From the NCBI RefSeq assembly GCF_002234575.2, contig NZ_CP022464.2, forward strand, positions 1,674,001 through 1,738,000: a stretch of 64,000 nt of DNA. The letters run 5' to 3'. The position numbers and the translations under genes are program-made. Under the pieces are notes generated by a model, which had not been told where the DNA came from, did not search any database, and saw only the letters and a list, made by a program, of their open reading frames with translations. Source of the stretch: Enterocloster bolteae (GTDB lineage: Bacteria > Bacillota > Clostridia > Lachnospirales > Lachnospiraceae). Shown here piece by piece: positions 16,715 through 25,094 of this stretch (its first letter is position 1; each line of letters starts with the position of its first letter).

Positions 16715-16775
16715 GCAGAGCTTCTGCCGGTGTCCGGCACTTGGAAACGTAATGTAGTGTAAGCCTGCAAACGGG

Positions 16776-16811
16776 TGCTGCGTAATGGTTGACATCATTC
16801 ATTACGCAGCA
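16776..16811 (+). terminator. intercistronic hairpin between SBP1 and permease
   Basis: TGCTGCGTAATG (16776-16787) pairs with CATTACGCAGCA (16800-16811) through a 12-base loop. Only a weak T tract follows, so it is more likely a partial terminator or an mRNA-stabilising stem that makes binding protein exceed permease. Confidence 0.6.
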
Positions 16812-16909
16812 TTTGTTACATTATGGTCCTGGTTCGGCAAAAGGGATCATAAGAAACAGAGAGGAAAGAAATCAAGAGGAAAGAATTCCTCGGGAAAGGG
16901 GGCCTCATT

Positions 16910-18619
16910 GTGGCCAGAAAACAGAGCGCTGAGCTGGAGCGCAAGAAATTTTTTTCAGACCCCATACTGGTGAGTATGATTGTGGTACTGCTGGTATTCC
17001 TGGCATTGTTTATCCTGTACCCCCTTCTGATGCTGCTGGTAGACAGCTTTTATTCGGAAGGTAAGATTACCCTGGAGGTATTCGGGAGGGTGCTGAGCCT
17101 GGAGCGGTTCCAGAAGGCTTTCAAAAACACCCTGGTGTTAGGCATGATTACGGGAATCGCATCCACAGCCATCGGCCTGCTGTTTGCCTATGTGGAGGTG
17201 TATGTAAAGCTTAAGACAAAGGTGCTTGAGAAGCTGTTTGCCATGGTTTCCATGCTTCCCGTTGTTTCTCCTCCTTTTGTGCTGTCTCTGTCCATGATTA
17301 TGCTGTTCGGACGAAGCGGCATCATCACCCGCTCCCTTTTGGGAATCTATGATTCCAATGTATATGGGCTTAAGGGAATTGCCATTGTGCAGACACTGAC
17401 CTTTTTCCCTGTATGCTATCTGATGCTTAAGGGACTCCTTAAGAATATCGACCCCTCCCTGGAGGAGGCAACCAGGGACATGGGAGCCTCCCGGTGGAAG
17501 GTGTTTACCAGCGTCACATTCCCGCTTCTCCTTCCCGGACTGGGCAATGCATTCCTGGTAACCTTTATCGAGTCCGTGGCGGATTTTGCCAACCCCATGC
17601 TGATTGGAGGTTCCTACGACACACTGGCTACCACCATTTACCTGCAGGTAACAGGGGCCTATGACTCCACCGGAGCCGCTGCCATGTCCGTGGTGCTTTT
17701 ATCCCTGACCGTGGTCCTGTTCCTGATCCAGAAGTATTACCTTGAGAAGAAAACCGCAGCCACCCTTACGGGAAAAGCTTCCCGTATGAGGATGCTCATA
17801 GAGGATAAGAGCGTTACGGTTCCCCTGACCTTTTTCTGCGGCGCCGTGTCGGCCTTTGTCATGCTGATGTACATTATGGTGCCCTTTGGCGCGCTGTTTA
17901 CCCTCTGGGGCAGGGATTACAGCCTGAGCCTTAAATGGTTCCAATATATGTTTAAGACCAGCGGACTTAAGGCTTTTAAGGACTCCTTTGTCCTGTCCCT
18001 GATTGCGGCTCCCCTGACAGCTTTCCTGTCCATGGTCATCTCTTACCTGGTGGTAAAGAAACGGTTTAAGGCCAAAGGGTTCATCGAATTTGTATCCATG
18101 CTGGCCATGGCGGTTCCCGGCACTGTGCTGGGTATCGGATATATCAGGGGTTATGCCAACGGTCTGTTCAGGACCGGCGTCATGAGCGGCCTTTACGGCA
18201 CCGGCCTGATCCTGATTATCGTATTCATTGTGCGAAGCCTTCCCACCGGCACCAGGAGCGGTATCTCAGCCCTGCGCCAGATAGACAAGTCCATCGAGGA
18301 ATCAGCCTACGATATGGGCGCTAACTCTGCCAAGGTGTTTATGACCGTAACCCTTCCCCTGATTAAGGATTCCTTTTTCAGCGGACTGGTGACTGCCTTT
18401 GTGCGGAGCATCACGGCAATTTCCGCCATCATTCTTCTGGTGACGCCCGATTTCCTGCTCATCACCTGCCAGATCAATGAGCAGGCCGAGAAGGGAAATT
18501 ACGGCGTGGCATGCGCCTATGCAACCGTTCTGATTATCATAACCTACGGCGCGGTGCTTATCATGAATACACTGATGAAGTTCTTTGGAGTCAGCAGGAA
18601 GATAAAGCAGGAGAATTAA
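16910..18619 (+). CDS. ABC transporter permease, fused double domain (locus A)
   Basis: The 569-residue membrane protein has about 12 helices and two permease halves. Each half carries an EAA loop that docks the ATPase: EEATRDMGASRWKVF in the first and EESAYDMGANSAKVF in the second. This fused form is typical of FbpB/AfuB importers. Translation starts at GTG 16910, preceded by AAAGGGGG. It should form the channel for the SBP1 ligand with the ATPase encoded 123 bases downstream. Confidence 0.93.
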   Translation: MARKQSAELERKKFFSDPILVSMIVVLLVFLALFILYPLLMLLVDSFYSEGKITLEVFGRVLSLERFQKAFKNTLVLGMITGIASTAIGLLFAYVEVYVKLKTKVLEKLFAMVSMLPVVSPPFVLSLSMIMLFGRSGIITRSLLGIYDSNVYGLKGIAIVQTLTFFPVCYLMLKGLLKNIDPSLEEATRDMGASRWKVFTSVTFPLLLPGLGNAFLVTFIESVADFANPMLIGGSYDTLATTIYLQVTGAYDSTGAAAMSVVLLSLTVVLFLIQKYYLEKKTAATLTGKASRMRMLIEDKSVTVPLTFFCGAVSAFVMLMYIMVPFGALFTLWGRDYSLSLKWFQYMFKTSGLKAFKDSFVLSLIAAPLTAFLSMVISYLVVKKRFKAKGFIEFVSMLAMAVPGTVLGIGYIRGYANGLFRTGVMSGLYGTGLILIIVFIVRSLPTGTRSGISALRQIDKSIEESAYDMGANSAKVFMTVTLPLIKDSFFSGLVTAFVRSITAISAIILLVTPDFLLITCQINEQAEKGNYGVACAYATVLIIITYGAVLIMNTLMKFFGVSRKIKQEN

Positions 18620-18742
18620 GCGCTCATAGCGGGACGCTGCGCTAAGCGGCCAAAGGACGCCCGCAAAGCGCCAGTGGCATGCATCGCACGTAAGCGTCTA
18701 AAAGACAGACGCCAAGTGCTCATAGCAAGGAGGAAAGTTGAT
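18620..18742 (+). other. GC-rich structured spacer between permease and ATPase genes
   Basis: This spacer is unusual in an otherwise tight operon. GCTCATAGC occurs at both ends (about 18622 and 18718). GCGGG/CCCGC (18629-18633 with 18659-18663) and GCGTCT/AGACGC (18694-18699 with 18707-18712) can form hairpins. It may be an RNA processing or stability element or a small repeat insertion. There is no T run and no open frame. Confidence 0.4.
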
Positions 18743-19819
18743 ATGGAGAAACAGAAAAAGGGTGTTCGTCTGGAACACATTTCCAAAATATATACAGATC
18801 CAAAGACAGGAAAGGAATTCTATGCGGTGCAGGATACCACCCTGGATATCGAGCCCGGAAGCTTCGTGACACTCCTGGGGCCTTCCGGGTGCGGCAAGAC
18901 CACTACCCTGCGCATGATTGCGGGATTTGAGAGCCCGGATGAGGGGGATATCTACCTGGGGGATGAGGCTATCAATGCCCTGACACCCAATAAGAGGGAT
19001 ACGGCCATGGTGTTCCAGAGCTATGCCCTTCTGCCCCATTACAATGTATTTGACAATGTGGCCTATGGCCTTAAGATACGCAAGCTCCCCAAGGAGGAGA
19101 TTCATGAGAGAGTCATGAACATCCTTAAGCTGGTGGAGATGGAGGGCATGGAGTCACGTATGACCAACCAGCTTTCCGGCGGCCAGCAGCAGCGTGTGGC
19201 CCTGGCCAGAGCCCTTGTCATTGAGCCCAGCGTACTGCTCTTTGACGAACCATTAAGCAATCTGGACGCCAAGCTGAGGGTCACCATGAGGACGGAAATC
19301 CGCAAAATCCAGCAGAAGGTAGGCATTACGGCCATCTACGTGACCCATGACCAGTCCGAGGCCATGAGTATTTCCGATAAAATCATTATCATGAGCAAGG
19401 GAAAGGTGGAGCAGATTGGGACCCCCAGAGAGATTTACTACCATCCCAACTCCAGGTTCGTGGCGGACTTTATCGGGGAAGCTAATTTCCTGGAGGCCAG
19501 GGTCAGGTCCGCAAGCGGCGAGAAAGCGGTCATCGACGTGGTGGGTCAGGAGCTTACGGTGAACAATTTCGCAAAGGCAGGGCCGGGGGATGACGCGGTG
19601 CTGGTTATCCGGCCTGAGGGAGCCACCCTGGCGGAGCAGGGGCTTTTGGAAGGCACTGTCACCCTGTCCACCTTTATGGGATCCTATCAGTATTATCAGG
19701 TCATGGTGGGGAACATGGAGATTCAGATTACGGATTACAATCCTGTAAACCGCAGGATATACGAGGTAGGGGAGAAGGCATACCTGGATTTCGATCCCAA
19801 GGGGGTTTACATCCTGTAG
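18743..19819 (+). CDS. ABC transporter ATP-binding protein (locus A)
   Basis: The 358-residue importer ATPase has Walker A GPSGCGKTT, Q-loop VFQSYAL, signature LSGGQQQRVALARAL, Walker B VLLFDEPLSNLD and H-loop YVTHDQSEAM. The C-terminal third is a TOBE-like regulatory domain. This is the PotA/FbpC/AfuC class. The start at 18743 follows AAGGAGG; an upstream in-frame start at 18674 lies in the structured spacer and is unlikely. It energises the fused permease upstream. Confidence 0.94.
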   Translation: MEKQKKGVRLEHISKIYTDPKTGKEFYAVQDTTLDIEPGSFVTLLGPSGCGKTTTLRMIAGFESPDEGDIYLGDEAINALTPNKRDTAMVFQSYALLPHYNVFDNVAYGLKIRKLPKEEIHERVMNILKLVEMEGMESRMTNQLSGGQQQRVALARALVIEPSVLLFDEPLSNLDAKLRVTMRTEIRKIQQKVGITAIYVTHDQSEAMSISDKIIIMSKGKVEQIGTPREIYYHPNSRFVADFIGEANFLEARVRSASGEKAVIDVVGQELTVNNFAKAGPGDDAVLVIRPEGATLAEQGLLEGTVTLSTFMGSYQYYQVMVGNMEIQITDYNPVNRRIYEVGEKAYLDFDPKGVYIL

Positions 19820-19841
19820 ACGCATTGGTACAATAGGCAGT

Positions 19842-21017
19842 ATGAGGAATCGGATGCGTATGAAAAAGAGTTGGAGCATATATATTGCAGTGATAGGAAT
19901 GTCCCTCTGCCTGGCCGGCTGCGCAGGCAGCAGGACTTCTGCGGCTGCGGGCCATAGGGCAGGTGCGGATCGTGCAGCAAGCACGGAGCATGGGGCTGGC
20001 ACGGACTCTGGGGCAGGCACGGAGCATGGGGCTGGCAGGGACCATGCAGGGGATGAGGAGCTGGTGATTTACTGCCCCCATCCCCTTGAGTTCATCAACC
20101 CCATTGTGGCTGAATTTGAGGGGCGGACCGGAATACGGGTCTATGTCCAGACCGGAGGCACAGGGGAGCTGCTTAAGATGGCGGAGGAGGGGAGCGATCC
20201 TCCCTGCGATATATTCTGGGGAGGTTCCCTGTCCACCACCAGTCCCAAGAGGGAGCTGTTTGAGGCGTACATAAGCTGCAATGAGGATATGGTGCGGGAT
20301 GAGTTTAAGAACAGGGAAGGCAATATGAGCCGGTTCACGGATATTCCCAGTGTAATCATGGTAAATACAAACCTGATTGGGGATGTGAAGGTGGAGGGCT
20401 ATGAGGATTTGTTACAGCCGGAGCTGAAAGGCAGAATCGCCATGTGCGATCCTGCCACGTCGTCCTCGGCCTATGAGCATCTTATCAATATGCTCTATGC
20501 GATGGGGGACGGGGAGCCGGAGCAGGGCTGGGATTACGTGGAGGACTTCTGCCGGAACCTGGACGGCATTCTGTTAGGCGGTTCCGGGGAGGTGTATCAG
20601 GGGGTGGCCCAGGGAAAATACGCCGTGGGCCTGACCTTTGAGGAGGCGGCCGCCCACTATGTGGCGGACAGGGGACCGGTAAAGCTGGTGTATATGAAGG
20701 AGGGGGTTATCTCCACGCCGGACAGCGTCTGTATCGTAAAGGGCAGCCGCCATATGAAGGAGGCCAGGGAGTTTGTGGACTTTGTCACGGGCAGGGATGC
20801 ACAGACCGTTATCTCCATGAGGCTGGACCGCCGTTCTGTGAGAATGGATGTGGAGGAACCTTCCTATCTGCCGGATAAGGAGGACATCCACATCATATAC
20901 AGCAGGGAGGACGAGGTGAATTCCAGAAAAGGGATGTGGCTGGAGCATTTTGCCTCTATTTACAGCAGAGTGCTTGAGGAGGATGGGGGCATGTCCGGGG
21001 AGGTGGGAAGCCAGTGA
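19842..21017 (+). CDS. second substrate-binding lipoprotein, probable kinase-coupled sensor (locus A, SBP2; HptA-like)
   Basis: The 391-residue lipoprotein has lipobox LAGC (Cys 27), a linker made of an 18-bp DNA repeat and a type II binding fold (ELVIYCPHPLEFINPIVAEF, CDIFWGGSLST, VYQGVAQGKYAVGLT). It matches the locus B binding protein over its whole length (SSSAYEHLINMLYAMG against SSSAFQSLLAMLYGMG) better than SBP1. Its stop overlaps the kinase start, the position of HptA next to HptS in Staphylococcus aureus, where HptA senses glucose-6-phosphate. I infer that it presents ligand to the kinase. Starts at 19842, 19854 (GAGG upstream) or 19860 are all possible. Confidence 0.85.
   Translation: MRNRMRMKKSWSIYIAVIGMSLCLAGCAGSRTSAAAGHRAGADRAASTEHGAGTDSGAGTEHGAGRDHAGDEELVIYCPHPLEFINPIVAEFEGRTGIRVYVQTGGTGELLKMAEEGSDPPCDIFWGGSLSTTSPKRELFEAYISCNEDMVRDEFKNREGNMSRFTDIPSVIMVNTNLIGDVKVEGYEDLLQPELKGRIAMCDPATSSSAYEHLINMLYAMGDGEPEQGWDYVEDFCRNLDGILLGGSGEVYQGVAQGKYAVGLTFEEAAAHYVADRGPVKLVYMKEGVISTPDSVCIVKGSRHMKEAREFVDFVTGRDAQTVISMRLDRRSVRMDVEEPSYLPDKEDIHIIYSREDEVNSRKGMWLEHFASIYSRVLEEDGGMSGEVGSQ
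19981..20052 (+). repeat. 18-bp coding tandem repeat in SBP2 linker
   Basis: Four copies of an 18-bp unit (GCACGGAGCATGGGGCTG in copies 1 and 3, two or more changes in copies 2 and 4) code for the flexible linker TEHGAG-TDSGAG-TEHGAG between lipid anchor and binding domain. Confidence 0.8.
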
Positions 21018-22726
21018 AGAAGGAACGGTATTTCCGCCACGAGCTGGAGCGCATGTTTATCGCCTACGCCATTGTCCCGGCGGTCATATTTACCATGGTA
21101 TGCGGCATGCTTTTCATGACCGTGCTGCTTCACGGGAAAAGGAGCGGCAATATTGAGCACAACCGGTATGTGGCAGGATTGCTGGACAATGTGCTGGCCC
21201 GCTATGAGGGGGGCGTGGAGGAAATGGCTTCGCAGCCCGGCTGCTTTGACAACATCCGCGATCCGGACGGGAAGGCTGAGCTGTTTGGGATATTTTACGG
21301 CATCACTAACAGTCTGGGACTGGAGGGGGATTTGTTTGTCATGGACAGCAGCAGGAACATTCTTCTGTCCAGCCGGAGTGACCTCCCCCAGTTCCTGGAT
21401 GTGCCGGAGGATGTGTCCTGGGGGATATTTGACGATATGGACCGGGAGCCCCATAAGACGGCTCTCAGGCTGGCAGAAGGATGGAAGAGCGGCGACAGTA
21501 CGATTGCCATAGGCCGGAGCGTGATGGACGGGAACCGGAAACTGGGATATATCCTGTGTTCCATTCCCAGCAGCCAGTTTAAGGCCCTTGTGGACAAGCC
21601 GGATATACAGACCATTATCGCCGATCCCTTTGGCTGGGCTTATGTCAGCAGTAATTACAGCTTCTTAAACAGCAGCAACCAGGTCATAAAGGTCCTCAGG
21701 GAGTCGGGCCGGTATTTAAACCATGAGAAACAGATGTACCTGGTATCCAGGCAGCAGGTTCCCAGGGGCGGGTTTACCGTGTATTCCATCTCCGATATCC
21801 AGAACATCGTCATTTCCCTGGGCCTGGGCAGCGGCCTGGTCATCACGGCCCTGGTGCTCATGACCCTGTGGATGCTTCTCAACTCCAGGAAGGTGACGGA
21901 GAAAAAGACAGAGGATTTCTATAAAATCCTGGATGTGATGGAGAATGCCAGGGACGGGGATCTGGAAGGCGTTATACGGATACAGAGCGACAATGAGTTC
22001 AAAATCATTGCCGACGCCTATAACGAGACCATACAGAGCCTGAGAATCCAGATGGAGAACAACAAAAAGATGGCGGAGCTGGTGTCCATGGCCCAGAACA
22101 AGCAGCTGGAATCCCAGTTCAATCCCCATTTCCTGTACAATACCCTGGAGAACATCCGGTACATGTGCAAGCTGGAGCCGGCAACAGCGGAGCGGATGGT
22201 CTTCAGTCTGTCAAACCTTCTGCGCTACAGTCTGGACGGCAGCAAGGCAGAGGTGACGCTAAAGGAGGACTTGGAGCACCTGGAATCCTATCTGACCATA
22301 TTAAAACGCAGGTTCGGGGAACGGTTCCGGTGCAGGATTGACATGGAGCCGGAAGCCATGGACCTGCGGATTCCCAAGCTGGTGCTCCAGCCCATGATAG
22401 AGAATGCGGTGAAATACGGGTTTGGAAAGCAGCTCAACCTGACTGTGGAGCTGAAAGCCTATATCCATGAGGGAAAGCTGATCATGATATGCCGTGACGA
22501 CGGGGTGGGAATCCCTCAGGGAACCCTAAGCGAGCTGACAGCCCTGCTGGAGCAGAAGGAAAATCCCAGAAGGCATTCGGGACTGTATAACATTCACAGA
22601 AGAATTGACATCCTGTACGGTCGCCCCTACGGGGTGGAGATCAGAAGCGCGGAGGGACACGGCACCACCCTGGTGGTGACCCTGCCGGTGAAAAGAGAGG
22701 AATCAGACGGATGTTGCGTGTGTTGA
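21014..22726 (+). CDS. YesM/HptS-type sensor histidine kinase (locus A)
   Basis: The 570-residue kinase has an N-terminal helix (about 14-38), an extracytoplasmic sensor of about 240 residues, a second helix (NIVISLGLGSGLVITALVLMTLWML), a HAMP-like linker, and the His_kinase domain with SQFNPHFLYNTLENIRY, where His is phosphorylated. The ATPase has N-box PMIENAVKYGFG and a short G-box. GTG at 21014 overlaps the SBP2 stop and has GGGAGG upstream. SBP2 is its probable ligand-presenting partner and the AraC-type regulator gene downstream (16-base overlap) its target. Confidence 0.92.
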   Translation: MKKERYFRHELERMFIAYAIVPAVIFTMVCGMLFMTVLLHGKRSGNIEHNRYVAGLLDNVLARYEGGVEEMASQPGCFDNIRDPDGKAELFGIFYGITNSLGLEGDLFVMDSSRNILLSSRSDLPQFLDVPEDVSWGIFDDMDREPHKTALRLAEGWKSGDSTIAIGRSVMDGNRKLGYILCSIPSSQFKALVDKPDIQTIIADPFGWAYVSSNYSFLNSSNQVIKVLRESGRYLNHEKQMYLVSRQQVPRGGFTVYSISDIQNIVISLGLGSGLVITALVLMTLWMLLNSRKVTEKKTEDFYKILDVMENARDGDLEGVIRIQSDNEFKIIADAYNETIQSLRIQMENNKKMAELVSMAQNKQLESQFNPHFLYNTLENIRYMCKLEPATAERMVFSLSNLLRYSLDGSKAEVTLKEDLEHLESYLTILKRRFGERFRCRIDMEPEAMDLRIPKLVLQPMIENAVKYGFGKQLNLTVELKAYIHEGKLIMICRDDGVGIPQGTLSELTALLEQKENPRRHSGLYNIHRRIDILYGRPYGVEIRSAEGHGTTLVVTLPVKREESDGCCVC

Positions 22727-23490
22727 TTGCGGAAGATGAAGAGATGATACGAAAGGGGCTGGTCTATACCACGGACTGGCTGTCCATGGACTGCGTGGTA
22801 GTGGCAGAGGCTGCCGACGGCCAGGACGGATATGAGAAGATTCTGGAGCACAGGCCGGATGTGGTCATAACGGATATCTGCATGCCCTTTATGGACGGCA
22901 TAGAGATGATAAAGAAAGCCTCGGAGCAGGTTAGGTTTAAGAGCATTCTCCTGACCAGCTACGCGGATTTTGAGTATGCTAGGCGTGCCATCGAGGCCAG
23001 GGTCTGCGAGTACCTGTTAAAGCCTGTGGACGAGGAGGCCCTGGCAGGCATCATGGAACGGCTGGGGGAGGAAATCGTGAGCAGCCGCCAGGTGGAGCAT
23101 GTGATGGAGCAGGCGGAGATAGAGGGGGGCAACTTAAACCTGGAGTACTACATGCAGCTGGATTTGTCGGAGAACCAGTATGTATCCAGGGCCATAACAG
23201 CCATACGGGAGGATTTTGCCAGGAAGCTGAGCATAGAATCCATCTCCGATGACCTGGGAGTCAGCGCCAGCTATCTGAGCAGGAAATTCAAGGAGGTCAC
23301 GGGACAGACCTTCCTGGACTTTCTCAATAAATACAGGGTACAGCAGGCCATTGTGATGCTGGGCACCAGACAGTACAGAATCAGTGAGATATCAGAGGCC
23401 ACCGGATTTACGGACTACAAGCATTTCTGCTCCGTGTTCAAAAAGTATACCTCCAAATCTCCCACCAAGTTTATCAAAGGGGTGTCATGA
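22711..23490 (+). CDS. YesN/HptR-type response regulator, AraC family (locus A)
   Basis: The 259-residue protein has a receiver (residues 1 to about 120; phosphoacceptor Asp in VVITDICMPFMDG, Lys in EYLLKPVD) followed after a short linker by a double helix-turn-helix AraC domain (ISDDLGVSASYLSRKFKEVTG and ISEISEATGFTDYKHFCSVFKK). It should bind DNA when phosphorylated by the kinase encoded upstream and activate this operon or a sugar-phosphate transport gene. It is the last gene of locus A. Confidence 0.93.
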   Translation: MLRVLIAEDEEMIRKGLVYTTDWLSMDCVVVAEAADGQDGYEKILEHRPDVVITDICMPFMDGIEMIKKASEQVRFKSILLTSYADFEYARRAIEARVCEYLLKPVDEEALAGIMERLGEEIVSSRQVEHVMEQAEIEGGNLNLEYYMQLDLSENQYVSRAITAIREDFARKLSIESISDDLGVSASYLSRKFKEVTGQTFLDFLNKYRVQQAIVMLGTRQYRISEISEATGFTDYKHFCSVFKKYTSKSPTKFIKGVS

Positions 23491-23587
23491 GAATTCGTAA
23501 GAAACCTTACAATTATCTCCACGGATGAAATTGCCTTGACCTTAGAGCGGCTCCATGGTTTATGCTGGATATGTCAGAAATGACGCC

Positions 23588-23632
23588 GGCCCGGACTGCT
23601 TTGTATCAAAGCGCCGGGCCATCCCCCTTTTT
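23588..23632 (+). terminator. terminator at the end of locus A
   Basis: GGCCCGG (23588-23594) pairs with CCGGGCC (23614-23620), and GCTTTG/CAAAGC extends the stem inside. A C-rich then T5 tract follows. It lies between the convergent locus A and MATE genes. Confidence 0.75.
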
Positions 23633-23649
23633 AAGGGGCAGTTAAACAA

Positions 23650-24978
23650 TCAGGCATAGTGATATTTGGTCCTGTACTTGCGTAAAAAATAAAGACACAG
23701 CAGGATTCCCCCGAACTCTGCAATGGGAATGGCCAGCCACACGCCGTCCATCCCGATGATAAAGGGCAGCACCAGCAGGCTGGTGATAATCAGGCCAAAG
23801 GTGCGCACGAAGGAGATGATGGCGGATATACGTCCGTCGGACAGGGCTGTGAACAGGGCGGAGGCAAAGATGGTGAAGCCGGAAAAAAGAAAGCTGCATG
23901 CAAATATCATGAATCCGTGCCTTGCCAGTTCATAGACAGGCGTGCCCCTGCGCGCGAAAATCTCTACCACCAGACTGCCGCCCAGCTGGGCCATGAGGAA
24001 AACGGCCAGGGAGGAAGCTGCCGTGAAAATGAGAGAGGTTTTAAATACCTGTCTGAGCTGCTGATGGTTCTGGCTTCCGTAGTTAAAGCTGATAACAGGG
24101 GACACGCCCTGGGAAAATCCCATGAACAGTGCATTTAGCAGAAACTGGGAATACTGGATGATGGTGATGGCGGCCACCCCGTCCTCGCCTGCAAAGTGCA
24201 TCATCAGCAGATTGAACAGGAAGGTGATGACACCGGAGGAAAGGTTGGTCACCATCTCGGAAGAACCGTTGAGACAGGTTTCTCCCAGCTCCTTTTTTAC
24301 AATGCGGGGCCGTACGAACCACAGGCTCTTTCTGGCAGCGGCAAAGTAAATGAGGCCGATAAGGGCCGGAATGGAGTACCCGGTTACCGTGGCGATGGCT
24401 GCACCGGCAATACCCATTCCCATGGGTACAATCAGCACATAGTCCAGCACTGCGTTGGCAATGCCTGCCAGCAGGGTGAGGAACAATCCGATGCCGGGCT
24501 TTCCCTCTGTTACAAAAAACATCTGAAACTGAATCTGAAGCATGAGGGAGGGAGCAAACGCCAGCTGCCAGCGCAGGTAGGTGACGCAGTCCTTAAGAAG
24601 CAGGTCGCTGGCTCCCAGCATACGGGAAAGGGGTACGGCCGCCAGGTTCCCAAGGACGGCAAAGACCAGCCCGATTATGATATTCAGCAGGATAATGGTG
24701 GTGAAGGTTTCCCTGGCGCTGTCAGGCCGTCCTTCCCCCATTTTTTTTGCCACAATGGCATTGCTTCCCGTGGACAGCATGACGGATATGCCAAGTACGA
24801 TGTTAATCACGGGGTAGACGATATTGACCGATGAAAGGGCGTTGGTGCTGACGAAACGGGATACGAAGACCCCGTCCACAATGGTGTACAGGGACATCAC
24901 CACCATCATGATAGTGGTGGGCAGCGCAAACAGCAGCAGGGACCCGAAGGTAAATTTTTTTGATAATGAATGACTCAT
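23650..24978 (-). CDS. MATE family multidrug efflux protein
   Basis: The 442-residue protein has twelve hydrophobic segments in two MatE halves (TIVDGVFVSRFVSTNALSSV in the first, SQFLLNALFMGFSQGVSPVISFNYG in the second). MATE proteins export cationic drugs and dyes in exchange for sodium or protons. The start at 24978 has AGGAG upstream at good spacing; an in-frame TTG at 25002 does not. The gene is transcribed from a MerR-type promoter and is divergent from the MerR regulator gene, so drug-induced expression is likely. Confidence 0.93.
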   Translation of the reverse strand: MSHSLSKKFTFGSLLLFALPTTIMMVVMSLYTIVDGVFVSRFVSTNALSSVNIVYPVINIVLGISVMLSTGSNAIVAKKMGEGRPDSARETFTTIILLNIIIGLVFAVLGNLAAVPLSRMLGASDLLLKDCVTYLRWQLAFAPSLMLQIQFQMFFVTEGKPGIGLFLTLLAGIANAVLDYVLIVPMGMGIAGAAIATVTGYSIPALIGLIYFAAARKSLWFVRPRIVKKELGETCLNGSSEMVTNLSSGVITFLFNLLMMHFAGEDGVAAITIIQYSQFLLNALFMGFSQGVSPVISFNYGSQNHQQLRQVFKTSLIFTAASSLAVFLMAQLGGSLVVEIFARRGTPVYELARHGFMIFACSFLFSGFTIFASALFTALSDGRISAIISFVRTFGLIITSLLVLPFIIGMDGVWLAIPIAEFGGILLCLYFLRKYRTKYHYA

Positions 24979-25023
24979 ATTAACACTCCTGTTTTGATTC
25001 AATAAAATAAGTACTGTTGGATA

Positions 25024-25052
25024 TTGATTATTTCAGCCGCAGGTATTATCAT
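25024..25052 (+). promoter_or_regulatory. promoter of the merR-type gene
   Basis: TTGATT (25024-25029) and TATCAT (25047-25052) are separated by 17 bases. Transcription would start near 25059, inside the MerR operator, which predicts autoregulation. Confidence 0.45.
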
Positions 25053-25078
25053 ATGCTATAGGGTAACCCGATAGTCAA
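25048..25078 (-). promoter_or_regulatory. MerR-controlled promoter and operator of the MATE gene
   Basis: On the - strand TTGACT (25078-25073) and TATGAT (25053-25048) are 19 bases apart, two more than normal. This is the hallmark of promoters that MerR proteins activate by twisting DNA. The spacer holds the dyad CTATAGGGTAACCCGATAG (25056-25074), eight of nine pairs matched. Confidence 0.85.
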
Positions 25079-25094
25079 GAGGAGATTTGCGAAA

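Noticed and set aside
15512..23490. Calling locus A an iron(III) ABC transporter
   Set aside because: The family name is common in annotations, but no clear iron-binding tyrosine pair is seen, no Fur-like box was noticed, and the kinase/regulator pair fits organic phosphate sensing better. The point stays open.
24196..24834. 212-codon + strand frame inside the MATE gene
   Set aside because: Antisense to conserved MATE helices, low-complexity Gly/His/Gln composition and no start signal.
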